Assembly (NCBI RefSeq): GCF_000407185.1
Contig: NZ_KE136481.1
Location: 699,136 to 763,135 of the forward strand
Length of the DNA: 64,000 nucleotides
Reading direction: 5' to 3'
From: Enterococcus malodoratus ATCC 43197
GTDB taxonomy: Bacteria > Bacillota > Bacilli > Lactobacillales > Enterococcaceae
The first letter of the stretch is position 1, and the number at the start of each line of letters is the position of its first letter. The notes under the pieces were generated by a model. That model did no database searches, was not told where the DNA came from, and saw only the letters and a program-made list of their open reading frames with translations. Position numbers and translations under genes: made by a program. Of this stretch, positions 15,009 to 23,136 are shown one piece after another.

Positions 15009-15212
15009 TCAGCTCACATACATATCAAATTGTTTTTCTACTTCCTCCCGAATTACTTCCATAGGCTTTGAAATGGTTATAAACCAATCATTTGCTGCTA
15101 GAATTTCGCTAATAATTTGCTCTTTGGGCGTATAAATTTTATAGTTCTCAGGCATAGAATTGATAAACAAGCGTACTTGCCGATCAATTCTCCGACGCTC
15201 CCATAACTTCAT
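15009..15212 (-). CDS. Small phage protein, unknown function
   Basis: A 67-residue charged helical protein starting MKLWERRRIDRQVR. Its start overlaps the preceding gene's stop by four bases. No family is recognised. Confidence 0.6.
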   Translation of the reverse strand: MKLWERRRIDRQVRLFINSMPENYKIYTPKEQIISEILAANDWFITISKPMEVIREEVEKQFDMYVS

Positions 15213-15511
15213 AGCGGTCCCTCCAGATACCTATACGTTTTTCCAAAACTATCCATTCCGTTTTGTCTAGCTAAGTTCTTGATATGTGTTTCAGAGAGAT
15301 TTGACCGTTTCGCTATTTCAACACAAGTTCCAGTTAAAACGACCTTATCTCCAAGCCTCACTTGAATCATTTTTCTTGGTCTTTTTGATGATTGGTTCCA
15401 GATTTTCTTACCTAGCGCATTAGCCTCTTTCTGGATTGTCTCGTCTTTCCAATAATTCGGATGGGCCATCAGGTGTCTAAAACGCTCTTTATCTGTCATT
15501 TTCATGAACAC
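15209..15511 (-). CDS. Small phage protein, probable DNA-binding
   Basis: Up to 100 residues. The C-terminal part (CVEIAKRSNLSETHIKNLARQNG) has a helix-turn-helix pattern near residues 63-85. GTG 15511 has AAGGAG at good spacing and ATG 15505 is an alternative. It overlaps the upstream gene. Confidence 0.58.
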   Translation of the reverse strand: MFMKMTDKERFRHLMAHPNYWKDETIQKEANALGKKIWNQSSKRPRKMIQVRLGDKVVLTGTCVEIAKRSNLSETHIKNLARQNGMDSFGKTYRYLEGPL

Positions 15512-15753
15512 TTCAACTCCTTGACGCGATCTCTTCCGCTTTCGGTCATTCGGATAGTTCTGAAAGCTCCTGGTTCAATTTTTAATAGGTTCATGGCTTT
15601 CAATTGCCAGAGATAGGCGCTGACAGTTGAAGTGGAAGGGATTCCTGTATTTTTTGATATTTGCCGAATTGTCGGTGGATAATCATGTTCTTTTATAAAT
15701 TTATCGATATAGAGTAGAACCGTCTCTAAACGTTGATTATTTATTTTACTCAT
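15502..15753 (-). CDS. LexA-like winged-helix DNA-binding protein
   Basis: An 83-residue protein starting at ATG 15753 behind GGAGGG. The sequence YIDKFIKEHDYPPTIRQISK...STSTVSAYLWQL is the LexA N-terminal winged helix; no protease domain follows. It probably binds DNA as an early phage regulator. A longer reading to 15,786 overlaps the DnaD-like gene and lacks a site. Confidence 0.75.
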   Translation of the reverse strand: MSKINNQRLETVLLYIDKFIKEHDYPPTIRQISKNTGIPSTSTVSAYLWQLKAMNLLKIEPGAFRTIRMTESGRDRVKELKCS

Positions 15754-15772
15754 AAGCACCCTCCAATATCTT

Positions 15773-16666
15773 TTACTGATCATCATCGCGGCAAAACTCT
15801 GCCATTTTTCGCTTTATCTCTGCCTCTTTTTCTGGACTTATTTTAGGCGGTTTAGGTGGATTAGAAATATAATCAGGCAACTTTGTGACTCGTCCGCGTT
15901 GCTGCCTCTGTGCTTTCTTGTGATAGTGACCAGCTAGATGATTTGCAACTTTTTCGGGTGTATCTAACTTGGCTGCTTCCCAGCTTTTCAGGATCTTCTC
16001 AAGATACTTATAGTTTCGAGCACCATTTTTTAGCATATCATCAATTGCTAGTATCACAATTTCATCCTGACCCTTAAAATCGTTCACCCAATGTTGAATA
16101 GATTGAGTTATGAATGGTGCTTCTGCTGGGTTCACTTGATTAATCCAATAAAGTACAGCATTGTTTTCTGAATGTTTAGTATTACTAGATTCAGAAGATA
16201 CTATATTTTTATTTACTTTAGTTTCCTTTACTTTACTTTGTGGTTTAATGCCCGCATTAACTACGGTTGCTTGTTCATTATTGTCAGCATTAATTAAATA
16301 AGCTGTTGGTTTTGGTGATTTCCGTCTCTTTGTCGCTTCGAAAAAATTCGCTTGGATGTTTTCACTGGTCAAGACCTTAGCCGAGTTATACAGGCTTTCA
16401 TCAAAGAATCCCCATGTAACTAAGCGGTTGACTATTTGGTCCAACAATTCCTTACTCACTCCGGGCAGGCGCTTTAAAAGTGTTGCTCGTGTTAAATCAT
16501 TCCATACAACGAAGTATCCTTTTTTGTATACCGCGCATAATAGCTTGATTACCGCTAGTTCACCTTTAATGCCAAACTCCCCAGCAATAGCTTCTATTTT
16601 TTCGTCTTCAAATATATCTACATCGAGAGGGAAATAATCAAGACCATTTTTTATTGGCCTTGCCAC
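15773..16666 (-). CDS. Phage replication initiation protein, DnaD-like
   Basis: A 297-residue protein. Residues 1-90 (MARPIKNGLDYFPLDVDIFED...) are the Lin1244/DUF4373-type winged helix. Residues ~165-235 resemble a DnaD domain, with the NYKYLEKILKSW signature near its end. The C-terminus is basic and Pro/Lys-rich. Such proteins open the phage origin and recruit helicase. It follows the RecT gene in the early operon. Confidence 0.85.
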   Translation of the reverse strand: MARPIKNGLDYFPLDVDIFEDEKIEAIAGEFGIKGELAVIKLLCAVYKKGYFVVWNDLTRATLLKRLPGVSKELLDQIVNRLVTWGFFDESLYNSAKVLTSENIQANFFEATKRRKSPKPTAYLINADNNEQATVVNAGIKPQSKVKETKVNKNIVSSESSNTKHSENNAVLYWINQVNPAEAPFITQSIQHWVNDFKGQDEIVILAIDDMLKNGARNYKYLEKILKSWEAAKLDTPEKVANHLAGHYHKKAQRQQRGRVTKLPDYISNPPKPPKISPEKEAEIKRKMAEFCRDDDQ

Positions 16667-16705
16667 AGCTTCACCTCCTAGTGTAGAGGGAGAAAACTCC
16701 CTCTA

Positions 16706-17629
16706 TTAAAATGGGTATTTATCGTCTTTCAATGGTGGCTGCTTATCGTTAAATAGAGCAGTTTGATTTTCATTGGTCGGTTTTTCATTAACCTTTTCTG
16801 CTTCTTTTCTATCAGTTTTGATTGGCTCAGCTTCATTCAATGCGGTCTCTTCAATCAAGTCGTCATTATCACCAAGTCGAAATACTTTTTCATCGGAAGT
16901 CACTGCTGTCTGCATTTCTACCGACAAGATTCCCCATTTAGCAAGGAGATTACGTAGTACTGTTTTAATGGCCATCGAATCATAGTTATCTTTCCAAGCG
17001 CCTGTTAATTTTTCTTTGTCGTAACCTTTAGCATTTTTAATTCGATGAGCTTCGATTTCTTGTTTCGTCCAATAAACTGTTTTTTTAAATCCATTCAATA
17101 ATTCGAAGAAACCTACATAACCGATGACTTTATCTGAAGCCCTGGCTGAATAATCAAAAATAAACTCTTCTGTTAGGGGATTCCATTCAATCAATTGACC
17201 TTCATAAACTTCTAAAGCATTCAATGCTTTGTACTGACCAGAACGTTGGGCTAGTTGAATATATCCCTTGTATCCTAGTATGAATTGCGCTTCATTATGT
17301 GTGACCCAGTCTTTTCCAACTTTTTCTTTTCTATTAAATGGAACGACATATGCATAACCTAAATTTTTATCAATGGGTAAATCCATGGTCGCAGCTTTTA
17401 ATGCAGAAGCAATAATTGTCATTGGTTCTGCATTTGAAAGATAGTTGTCTCCTCCAACTAAAGTCATCAATGATCCCATGAAGGAATCTGACTTCTCATG
17501 GAGAATATCCTGAAACTTCTTTTTCATAGTTGGTGTATTCATTAATGCTTTGAACCCTAATGATTGAGCGCTGACTTCTTGCGATTTCTGTTCGCTTAAC
17601 TGATTTTTTAAAGTATCATTTGTGGCCAT
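16706..17629 (-). CDS. recT: RecT single-strand annealing protein
   Basis: A 307-residue protein with the RecT core: FMGSLMTLVGGDNYLSNAEP, then GYAYVVPFNRK and FILGYKGYIQLAQRSGQYK (residues ~50-145). The C-terminus is acidic and Lys/Glu-rich and ends PPLKDDKYPF, like single-strand binding protein tails. It anneals complementary strands left by the partner nuclease. It starts one base after the YqaJ stop. Confidence 0.93.
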   Translation of the reverse strand: MATNDTLKNQLSEQKSQEVSAQSLGFKALMNTPTMKKKFQDILHEKSDSFMGSLMTLVGGDNYLSNAEPMTIIASALKAATMDLPIDKNLGYAYVVPFNRKEKVGKDWVTHNEAQFILGYKGYIQLAQRSGQYKALNALEVYEGQLIEWNPLTEEFIFDYSARASDKVIGYVGFFELLNGFKKTVYWTKQEIEAHRIKNAKGYDKEKLTGAWKDNYDSMAIKTVLRNLLAKWGILSVEMQTAVTSDEKVFRLGDNDDLIEETALNEAEPIKTDRKEAEKVNEKPTNENQTALFNDKQPPLKDDKYPF

Positions 17630-18577
17630 TTATTTGATCTCCTTTTCAGCTAGTCGTTTAAAACTAGACGTTTTGTAAATACTAGAATCTTTTACTACTT
17701 CTGGATATTTCTCAGCTAACAGCTTTTTATCAAGTGAAGTCCGTTCTTGTGACTTCCACGAAACAATGAATTTAGGGCTTATACCGACCACTGCATCATT
17801 TTTTCCAAGTTCCGATTTTATTTGGTTATCGATCTTCTTAATCTGAGTCTGAATTTCCTTTTCTGATTTCTTTAGGTCCCGTTTACTTTCGATCAATTCG
17901 TCATATTCGCTAGATAAACTGATTTCTTCGGTTCCCTCTGTTGAATAGTGATTCTTTATAAACTCGGCGGTAGCGTCGCTACCATCGATAGGTGGTTCCA
18001 TTCCTGTAATAACATTGATTTCCCAAAATTCGACTAGTCGCTCAGTTATTATGTCAATCAATTCTTGATCCCGTGCTACCTTTTTCCAAATGAACTTTTG
18101 TCCACCAATTAAGACAGCGACGTACGCGAAATCTCTATTTAAAACATTCATGTAATGTTGTATTTGACAAAGATAGCTCATGGGGATCTCTTCGCCATCC
18201 CATTCTTTTGATAAGAAGCTATTCGCTGTTTTACATTCTAAAATGGCGTTTTCACCCACAACATCCCGATCGATATTAGCTCTCAAAAATGGATGTAACG
18301 GGTGTTCAAATACTTGATTACGACGGCGAACTTTTTTTCCAGTTCGTTCGGTAAATTCTTTTGCGACTATTTCTTCTAAAACATTGCCCCAATAGGCTGG
18401 TTCGCTATTTGATTCGTCCAGTTCTACTTGTCCTGTTTTCTCTAGCCATAGTTGATAAGGTGATTTCCACTTATTCAATCCAAGAATAGTTCCAACATCA
18501 GACCCGCCAATACCTTTTCTTCTGTCTTCAAGCCATTCGTTGTGCGTCATTTCGATTGTTGATTTTTTCACCATCAT
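17630..18577 (-). CDS. YqaJ-type phage exonuclease
   Basis: A 315-residue nuclease of the lambda-exonuclease/YqaJ type. RKGIGGSDVGTILGLNKW (near residue 20) and the catalytic ...ANIDRDVVGENAILECKTA (~110-130) supply the Asp, Glu and Lys of the PD-(D/E)xK site. The C-terminal third is a charged coiled coil. Paired with RecT, it forms a two-gene recombination module. ATG 18577 or 18574 are both possible starts. Confidence 0.9.
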   Translation of the reverse strand: MMVKKSTIEMTHNEWLEDRRKGIGGSDVGTILGLNKWKSPYQLWLEKTGQVELDESNSEPAYWGNVLEEIVAKEFTERTGKKVRRRNQVFEHPLHPFLRANIDRDVVGENAILECKTANSFLSKEWDGEEIPMSYLCQIQHYMNVLNRDFAYVAVLIGGQKFIWKKVARDQELIDIITERLVEFWEINVITGMEPPIDGSDATAEFIKNHYSTEGTEEISLSSEYDELIESKRDLKKSEKEIQTQIKKIDNQIKSELGKNDAVVGISPKFIVSWKSQERTSLDKKLLAEKYPEVVKDSSIYKTSSFKRLAEKEIK

Positions 18578-18683
18578 CAGCCCACCCTTCTAAATTATCA
18601 GGAGAGTCTTTGTCAGTATTTTGTGATACATTTACAAAAATATGACTATCTGGATCTGCCATTGCGGTATCGTAATTAAACAT
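18528..18683 (-). CDS. Small overlapping ORF, 51 codons
   Basis: Starts at ATG 18683 behind TAGGAGG and reads MFNYDTAMADPDSHIF..., an acidic protein. Its last 50 bases overlap the start of the exonuclease gene in another frame. The strong site and the lack of another gene here support it. The -10 of plus-strand unit H overlaps its ribosome site. Confidence 0.55.
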   Translation of the reverse strand: MFNYDTAMADPDSHIFVNVSQNTDKDSPDNLEGWADDGEKINNRNDAQRMA

Positions 18684-18755
18684 GATATAATCCTCCTAGA
18701 ATGTTATTCCATTGGGGACTTACTTTTGCTTGCCGGCTAGTAAGTCTCTTTTTTT
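18662..18755 (+). ncRNA. Short plus-strand transcription unit H
   Basis: TTGCGG (18662-18667), 18-base spacer, TGA-TATAAT (18683-18691), then a strong hairpin GACTTACT/AGTAAGTC (18717-18746) and a run of Ts followed by GTGCG. It has the same layout as units A-G but stands 8 kb away. It starts inside the small gene at 18,528 and runs away from it. Confidence 0.52.
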
Positions 18756-18937
18756 GTGCGTTGTTCGTATTCTTTCTCGTCGTAAATCATAGTAGTTGGG
18801 ATTAAAACGCTAGCTGCTGCTATGCAAATGATCATTACTAAAACTTTCAACGATTGGATCGAGCTGAGCTTCAACATTAGTACTAATCCAGTAACAAAGG
18901 CTATTCCAAATCCACGAATAATTTTTATTTTCTTCAT
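18737..18937 (-). CDS. Small phage membrane protein
   Basis: A 66-residue protein with a basic start (MKKIKIIRG), two hydrophobic segments (about residues 8-23 and 29-50) and a charged tail. It overlaps the upstream regulator by four bases. Function is unknown. Confidence 0.58.
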   Translation of the reverse strand: MKKIKIIRGFGIAFVTGLVLMLKLSSIQSLKVLVMIICIAAASVLIPTTMIYDEKEYEQRTKKETY

Positions 18938-19209
18938 GCTGTTCCCTCCAACTTCTTGAATATCGAATCTTTGCTTAGCAGATCAACAGTTTCTACTTCT
19001 AGTGCAGAAGCCAATTTGACTACTGTCTCCAAATGTACACGTTCTTTTCCTTCACGATCATTCTTGATCCTACTAATTACAGCAACAGAAACCCCGCTCA
19101 TTTTCGATAATTCGGAAATCTTAATTGGTTTACTGTATCCCATACAAAGAAACAAATTTCGTGAAAGGCATCTTGCTAAACTAGTCATTTCTTTATTTGA
19201 ATCAGACAT
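18934..19209 (-). CDS. XRE-type helix-turn-helix regulator
   Basis: A 91-residue protein with an XRE helix-turn-helix: IKISELSKMSGVSVAVISRIKND (residues ~27-49), then HLETVVKLASALEVETVDLL. It is one of four DNA-binding proteins in the early region and lies one base from its upstream neighbour. Probably an early-gene regulator; the target is not visible. Confidence 0.75.
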   Translation of the reverse strand: MSDSNKEMTSLARCLSRNLFLCMGYSKPIKISELSKMSGVSVAVISRIKNDREGKERVHLETVVKLASALEVETVDLLSKDSIFKKLEGTA

Positions 19210-19749
19210 CTAATCACCTCCAAAGTATCCGGCATCTTGCCAATCTTTCATAAAAATATCGAATAGATCCATTATTGAAATGTTTTGAATTTCACACAAG
19301 GCATTTAAGTATTGAATATTCGCGAAGACCGCTTCAGCTTGTTCTTTTGAAAATTTGAGCAAGAGATCAAAGTCATCTGAGTTTAACTTTTGAACCCTTT
19401 TCAATAAAACTCGTTGTGCTATTACTTTAGCTTTATCACGCTCATTTTCTTCAAGTTCTCTCAAATCATCAGATGAAGATAAATCTCTCCGATAAGTGTC
19501 GCCATCTAATGGGCGAAAAATTCCAAAAAACTGATAAATAATGCTCATTGTTAATTCGCTGTCATCAGCAAATTCAGCCATACGCACTGCATTTTCTGGT
19601 GTTACTGGTGTGGCTTTTTCTTTTGTCCAGTCAGTAGGTGTTTGTCTTGAAACCCCTAACGCTTGAGATAGCTGCTTCTTGCTTATCTCGCTTTTTACTA
19701 GCCAATTAATGATTGGTTGCCTCAACACTTGCGATACTACATTCATCAA
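19210..19749 (-). CDS. Helix-turn-helix phage regulator
   Basis: A 179-residue protein with KKQLSQALGVSRQTPTDWTKEK (residues ~24-45), a clear helix-turn-helix, followed by a long helical region ending in Trp/Asp-rich residues. The C-terminal part could dimerise or bind a partner. GGAGGGG precedes the start. No family name is certain. Confidence 0.65.
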   Translation of the reverse strand: MMNVVSQVLRQPIINWLVKSEISKKQLSQALGVSRQTPTDWTKEKATPVTPENAVRMAEFADDSELTMSIIYQFFGIFRPLDGDTYRRDLSSSDDLRELEENERDKAKVIAQRVLLKRVQKLNSDDFDLLLKFSKEQAEAVFANIQYLNALCEIQNISIMDLFDIFMKDWQDAGYFGGD

Positions 19750-19837
19750 ACCCCTCCTTTTGTTCTGATTTTCAACTCTTTAATTCAGATACCTTTATTG
19801 TCATACTCTAATTACGGCAAACCCGCTTCATTCAATA

Positions 19838-20095
19838 CTATGAAGCTAGAATTGGTTCACTCTCGAATTGCCATTTTGAATTGATAAAATCGAAAATGTC
19901 TTGTGCTTGTTCATCCGTCGATAAAAACAAGATATGCATTTCATCGATACTATTCGTCTCAGAAAATAGTGAACCTTCGATTCCTGGTTCGACATCAAAC
20001 TTACGTTGAATAGCAGGAATCAGCATTTTAATGTATTGATTCAAGAATCGTGTATCGATTGATGCTCGAATCATTTGTGGTTTGTCTTTCATCAA
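19838..20095 (-). CDS. Early phage protein, unknown function
   Basis: An 85-residue mixed alpha/beta protein overlapping the cro-like gene's stop by four bases, so co-translated with it. No motif is recognised. The 19,750-19,837 gap holds only the ribosome site of the next gene. Confidence 0.58.
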   Translation of the reverse strand: MMKDKPQMIRASIDTRFLNQYIKMLIPAIQRKFDVEPGIEGSLFSETNSIDEMHILFLSTDEQAQDIFDFINSKWQFESEPILAS

Positions 20096-20334
20096 ACCAC
20101 CTCCTTGTCCGTTTCGTTTTTAGCAACGTTTGAGCCAAAAAAATTTTCATAAGGTATATCTAAGGCTTTGGCAAGCAGCGGAAGTTCTTCTAGTTGAAAA
20201 GAATATACCCCATTCTCGCGTCTAGAGTACTTAGACTTGTCTCTTAACCCTAATTTATCCGCCATTGTTTGCTGGGTATAACCCTTTTTTTCTCTAGCGT
20301 TCTTTATCAGCGATAGATTCACGGTAACGCTCAT
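20092..20334 (-). CDS. Cro-like repressor
   Basis: An 80-residue XRE protein with LIKNAREKKGYTQQTMADKLGLRDKSKYSRRENG (residues ~9-43), a standard five-helix fold. It is the first gene of the lytic operon, divergent from the cI-like gene, and has a strong promoter at 20,374-20,402. This position is that of Cro. Confidence 0.82.
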   Translation of the reverse strand: MSVTVNLSLIKNAREKKGYTQQTMADKLGLRDKSKYSRRENGVYSFQLEELPLLAKALDIPYENFFGSNVAKNETDKEVV

Positions 20335-20339
20335 ATAAT

Positions 20340-20500
20340 CACCTCATTTCTGTTTTAGCAACTCTATGTACATAGTATACGTTGCAGTTTCAGCAATGTC
20401 AATAGATAAATTGATATTTCCTCAACTTTTTTTATTTCTTTTTCTGCAACATGATATTATATAGTTGTGTTAATCACAACGATAGAAAGGAAAGTTACTT
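20340..20500. promoter_or_regulatory. cro/cI genetic switch with operators
   Basis: The minus-strand promoter is near consensus: TTGACA (20397-20402), 17-base spacer, TATACT (20374-20379). On the plus strand a TG-extended -10 (TGATATTAT, 20452-20460) serves the cI-like gene. GCAAC/GTTGC palindromic elements recur: GTTGTG-TTAAT-CACAAC (20464-20480), TTGC-AGTTTCA-GCAA (20382-20396) inside the cro promoter, GCAAC...GTTGC (20358-20385), and CTATGTACATAG (20364-20375) at the cro transcription start. These are probable repressor operators. Confidence 0.75.
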
Positions 20501-20863
20501 ATGCCTAATCTTTCAAAAAGAATTATAAATTTAAGAGAATCAAAAGACTGGACCCAAGCTGAACTTGCACGTCGTCTTAATATGAATAAGTCTATAATGA
20601 ATAGAATAGAAAGTGGCGAAAGAAAGGTATCTGCTGATGAATTGAAAGCTATCGCCGCTCTTTTTGAAGTCTCGACAGACTATTTATTAGGAAATACAAA
20701 CATTAAAAACAAACAAAGTAGCGACTCAACTAAAGAAAATAAATACACAGACGCAGATCTTGACAGAATGCTTGATAATGCCATGAGCTTCGATGGAGAA
20801 CCTATCACCGATCACGATAGAGAGATCATTCGTGCTTACTTGAAAGGTAAATACGGCAAATAA
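20501..20863 (+). CDS. CI-like prophage repressor
   Basis: A 120-residue protein with an N-terminal XRE domain (DWTQAELARRLNMNKSIMNRIESGER, residues ~16-41) and a short C-terminal part instead of a LexA-type protease domain. It is followed by an ImmA-like metallopeptidase gene, which in related elements cleaves such short repressors. It faces cro across the switch region. Confidence 0.85.
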   Translation: MPNLSKRIINLRESKDWTQAELARRLNMNKSIMNRIESGERKVSADELKAIAALFEVSTDYLLGNTNIKNKQSSDSTKENKYTDADLDRMLDNAMSFDGEPITDHDREIIRAYLKGKYGK

Positions 20864-20877
20864 ATGAGGTGCTCATA

Positions 20878-21282
20878 ATGGAAGAAGTTAAAGCGCTTCT
20901 CGAAAAGTACGGCATTATTTTAGTGTTTTCCGATTTAAACAGACCTGGATGTTACATTTCAGAAATTAGAACAATGTTTGTTTCTTCAGATCTTAATGAT
21001 TTTGAAAAAATAAAAGTAATTCTACATGAAGCTGGGCATGGATTTTTACATGATGATCTGGTAGGTATTTATAAAATGAATGAGTTTCATTCAAAGATGG
21101 AATATCAGGCTGATTGTTTTATGATTACTGAACTTATTAAAATTTATATTTCGCTTACTGACATAGATATCCATCAGTTTAACTACATGCAATTTATAGA
21201 ACAAAATGAACTCGATCTTGCTTATGAAGATTTAATAAAACAAATTGCGTTTGACTACGCATATCAAGAGTCATTCGGGTAA
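20878..21282 (+). CDS. ImmA/IrrE-family metallopeptidase
   Basis: A 134-residue protein with the zinc motif HEAGHGFLH (near residue 58) and a downstream EYQADCFM that supplies the third ligand. The start at ATG 20878 is chosen because GAGGTG lies six bases before it. In ICEBs1-like systems ImmA cleaves the adjacent repressor to induce the element; the gene order here is the same. Confidence 0.87.
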   Translation: MEEVKALLEKYGIILVFSDLNRPGCYISEIRTMFVSSDLNDFEKIKVILHEAGHGFLHDDLVGIYKMNEFHSKMEYQADCFMITELIKIYISLTDIDIHQFNYMQFIEQNELDLAYEDLIKQIAFDYAYQESFG

Positions 21283-21350
21283 TAAGTTTAGGCGACTATC
21301 ACTACCTGCCATAAGTGGGAGTAAAATTTGAGTTTATTGGAGGGGTTTTA

Positions 21351-22016
21351 ATGCAAGACTTTATGGGTATTATAATGACTATAGGCTTTTTAGCTCTGAT
21401 TGTCGGAATCGTTATGCTTGTAGTTGCATTACTAAAGAAAAAGAATAAAAAAGTTAGTCTTATTGTTTTAGGAATATCCTTTATAGTAATGGTATTGGGT
21501 GCAATAGGCGTTGGAGTGACCGCACCAACTGAAACGGCTAGCAAGTCAAGTTCAGAATCAGAAATAGCTACTTCTGTAAGCGAAAGTGCTGAAACGGATT
21601 CATCATCTGATGAACTTGACGATGAATCTACTTTTGACAGTGAATTTGAAGAAGAATCATCAGTTCCTACCGAAGTGAATATTGCTGATTATAATACAGG
21701 AATAACTTACGATAACCTAGCGAGGAATCCTGATGATAATGAGGGTAAAAAAGTAACTTTATCAGGAGAAATTGTACAAGTTGTTGAAGGTGATGATTAT
21801 ACTCAATATAGACTAGCAGTGGGGCAAGATTACGATAATATGGTGTTAATCGAAATCTCTAGCGAACAATTGACTAGTCGTGTCCTAGAAAATGATTTAG
21901 TTACAATCTATGGGGAGTCCAGAGGAGTTACTGACTATGAATCAACTCTAGGTGGGAAAATTACCATTCCGGCGATAACGGTGGACAAATACGAAATTAC
22001 AGGCAAAGCAGAATAA
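21351..22016 (+). CDS. Membrane-anchored OB-fold-like lysogeny protein
   Basis: A 221-residue protein starting at ATG 21351 behind GGAGGGG. Residues ~1-60 have two hydrophobic segments around KKKNKK. Next comes a Ser/Glu/Asp-rich linker (~70-115) and a C-terminal beta-rich domain (VTLSGEIVQVV...YRLAVGQ...LVTIYGE), which resembles an OB fold. It would place a small binding domain outside the membrane. Lysogeny-module location suggests a lysogen-expressed trait such as superinfection exclusion, but that is inference. Confidence 0.62.
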   Translation: MQDFMGIIMTIGFLALIVGIVMLVVALLKKKNKKVSLIVLGISFIVMVLGAIGVGVTAPTETASKSSSESEIATSVSESAETDSSSDELDDESTFDSEFEEESSVPTEVNIADYNTGITYDNLARNPDDNEGKKVTLSGEIVQVVEGDDYTQYRLAVGQDYDNMVLIEISSEQLTSRVLENDLVTIYGESRGVTDYESTLGGKITIPAITVDKYEITGKAE

Positions 22017-22077
22017 TAATCCATCGATCTCACCACAGAGTGAAATTTGATTTCCATCTGAAAGAAGGTGAATCGAA

Positions 22078-22230
22078 ATGTCAGATGAAGAAATTAGAAA
22101 AGCTGCTCACGATGTAGCAATCATTTATTTGGAAAAAGTAGACTTGGATCACAAGTCTGCCAAGCAAGTAGCTAACTACTATGTGCAAGCGAAAAAAGAC
22201 ATTGAAAAAGTCTTACAAGAAAAAGATTAG
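22078..22230 (+). CDS. Small phage protein, 50 residues
   Basis: Starts at ATG 22078 behind GAAGGTG and reads MSDEEIRKAAHDVAII..., a charged, helical protein. It lies between the OB-fold-like protein and the tRNA-like fragment. No family is recognised, but start, site and amino-acid pattern look genuine. Confidence 0.6.
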   Translation: MSDEEIRKAAHDVAIIYLEKVDLDHKSAKQVANYYVQAKKDIEKVLQEKD

Positions 22231-22238
22231 CTCCACCC

Positions 22239-22277
22239 TCCCCGCCTGGCGCCGCCGGTTCGATTCCGGTTCGGGGA
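22239..22277 (+). other. tRNA-like minihelix (acceptor plus T-arm only)
   Basis: TCCCCG (22239-22244) can pair with CGGGGA (22272-22277). Between them lies a T-arm: CCGG-TTCGATT-CCGG with the invariant TTCGA loop. The intervening CCTGGCGCCG is too short for D and anticodon arms. The GC-rich block stands out from AT-rich surroundings. It may be a remnant of a tRNA 3' end carried by an earlier integration, or a genuine small structured RNA. Confidence 0.5.
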
Positions 22278-22325
22278 ATTATTAAATGTTAGTTGGCCTA
22301 ACAGTAGAGAAAATGCAGAAAAAAT

Positions 22326-23132
22326 TTGGAGGTGGTTCACATATTAAGTGTTAATGGAGTAAATGAAAAAATGAGAAACGGAACTACAAATCCATTTTCA
22401 GTTAAATGTGACGATGGCGCAACTTATGTTCTTAAAGGAATAAATCAAGATTGTAGCGGAAAGACACTATTTAATGAATGGATTTCATATCGATTAGCCG
22501 TTCTACTTGATTTGCCAATTCCTAAATGTGAAATCGTTTGGCTTCCAAATGAGCAAATTAAATCGAATTTCGTTATGAACCAATTGGAATTTAAAGAATG
22601 TTATTGCTTCGCCTCTGAATATATGATTGGTTCAACACGAATCAATCCAATCATGTTAAAAACAATCACCAATCCCAAAGACATTCCTGGTATAGTTCTT
22701 TTTGACCAACTAATTATTAATGATGATCGAACAACAAATGATGGTAATTTTTATTACGATAAAAAGACCAAACGATTAATGATTATTGATCACTCTCATA
22801 TTTTTGGCGGCTGGCAAGATTGGACTCCTAATCAAATTATGAATTGTATAACAATGCCTCCTACTGTTTTAAGCAATCTTTCAGGTAAGAATTACATGTA
22901 CTTAAGGGATTACATCAACGGGAATAGTCCCTTTGATACTATAATAAAAAAAATAGCCTCTATTTCTAACGAAGAAATTTCTGGACTTTTTCAGAACATC
23001 CCTATAGAATGGGGAATTAATGAAGATGATATAAATGCTGTTAAGAGCCTTATTAAGCACCAAATCGGTCATTATAAAGAATTACTGCCACAGTTAAAAG
23101 ATGTTTTTACTCAATGGAAAGGAGCGTGCTAA
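22326..23132 (+). CDS. HipA-like kinase-fold protein
   Basis: Up to 268 residues. FSVKCDDGATYVLKGINQD near residue 24 resembles the N-lobe and Lys region of the HipA-like fold. NDDRTTNDGNFYY (~136-148) and IIDHSHIFGG (~158-167) look like the catalytic Asp/Asn and metal-binding Asp motifs. No HipB antitoxin precedes it; instead it is paired with a DUF3037 protein. The start is unclear: TTG 22326 overlaps the GGAGGTGG site and the only well-spaced in-frame codon is ATA 22341. Located in the lysogeny module. Confidence 0.7.
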   Translation: MEVVHILSVNGVNEKMRNGTTNPFSVKCDDGATYVLKGINQDCSGKTLFNEWISYRLAVLLDLPIPKCEIVWLPNEQIKSNFVMNQLEFKECYCFASEYMIGSTRINPIMLKTITNPKDIPGIVLFDQLIINDDRTTNDGNFYYDKKTKRLMIIDHSHIFGGWQDWTPNQIMNCITMPPTVLSNLSGKNYMYLRDYINGNSPFDTIIKKIASISNEEISGLFQNIPIEWGINEDDINAVKSLIKHQIGHYKELLPQLKDVFTQWKGAC

Positions 23133-23136
23133 TTAA

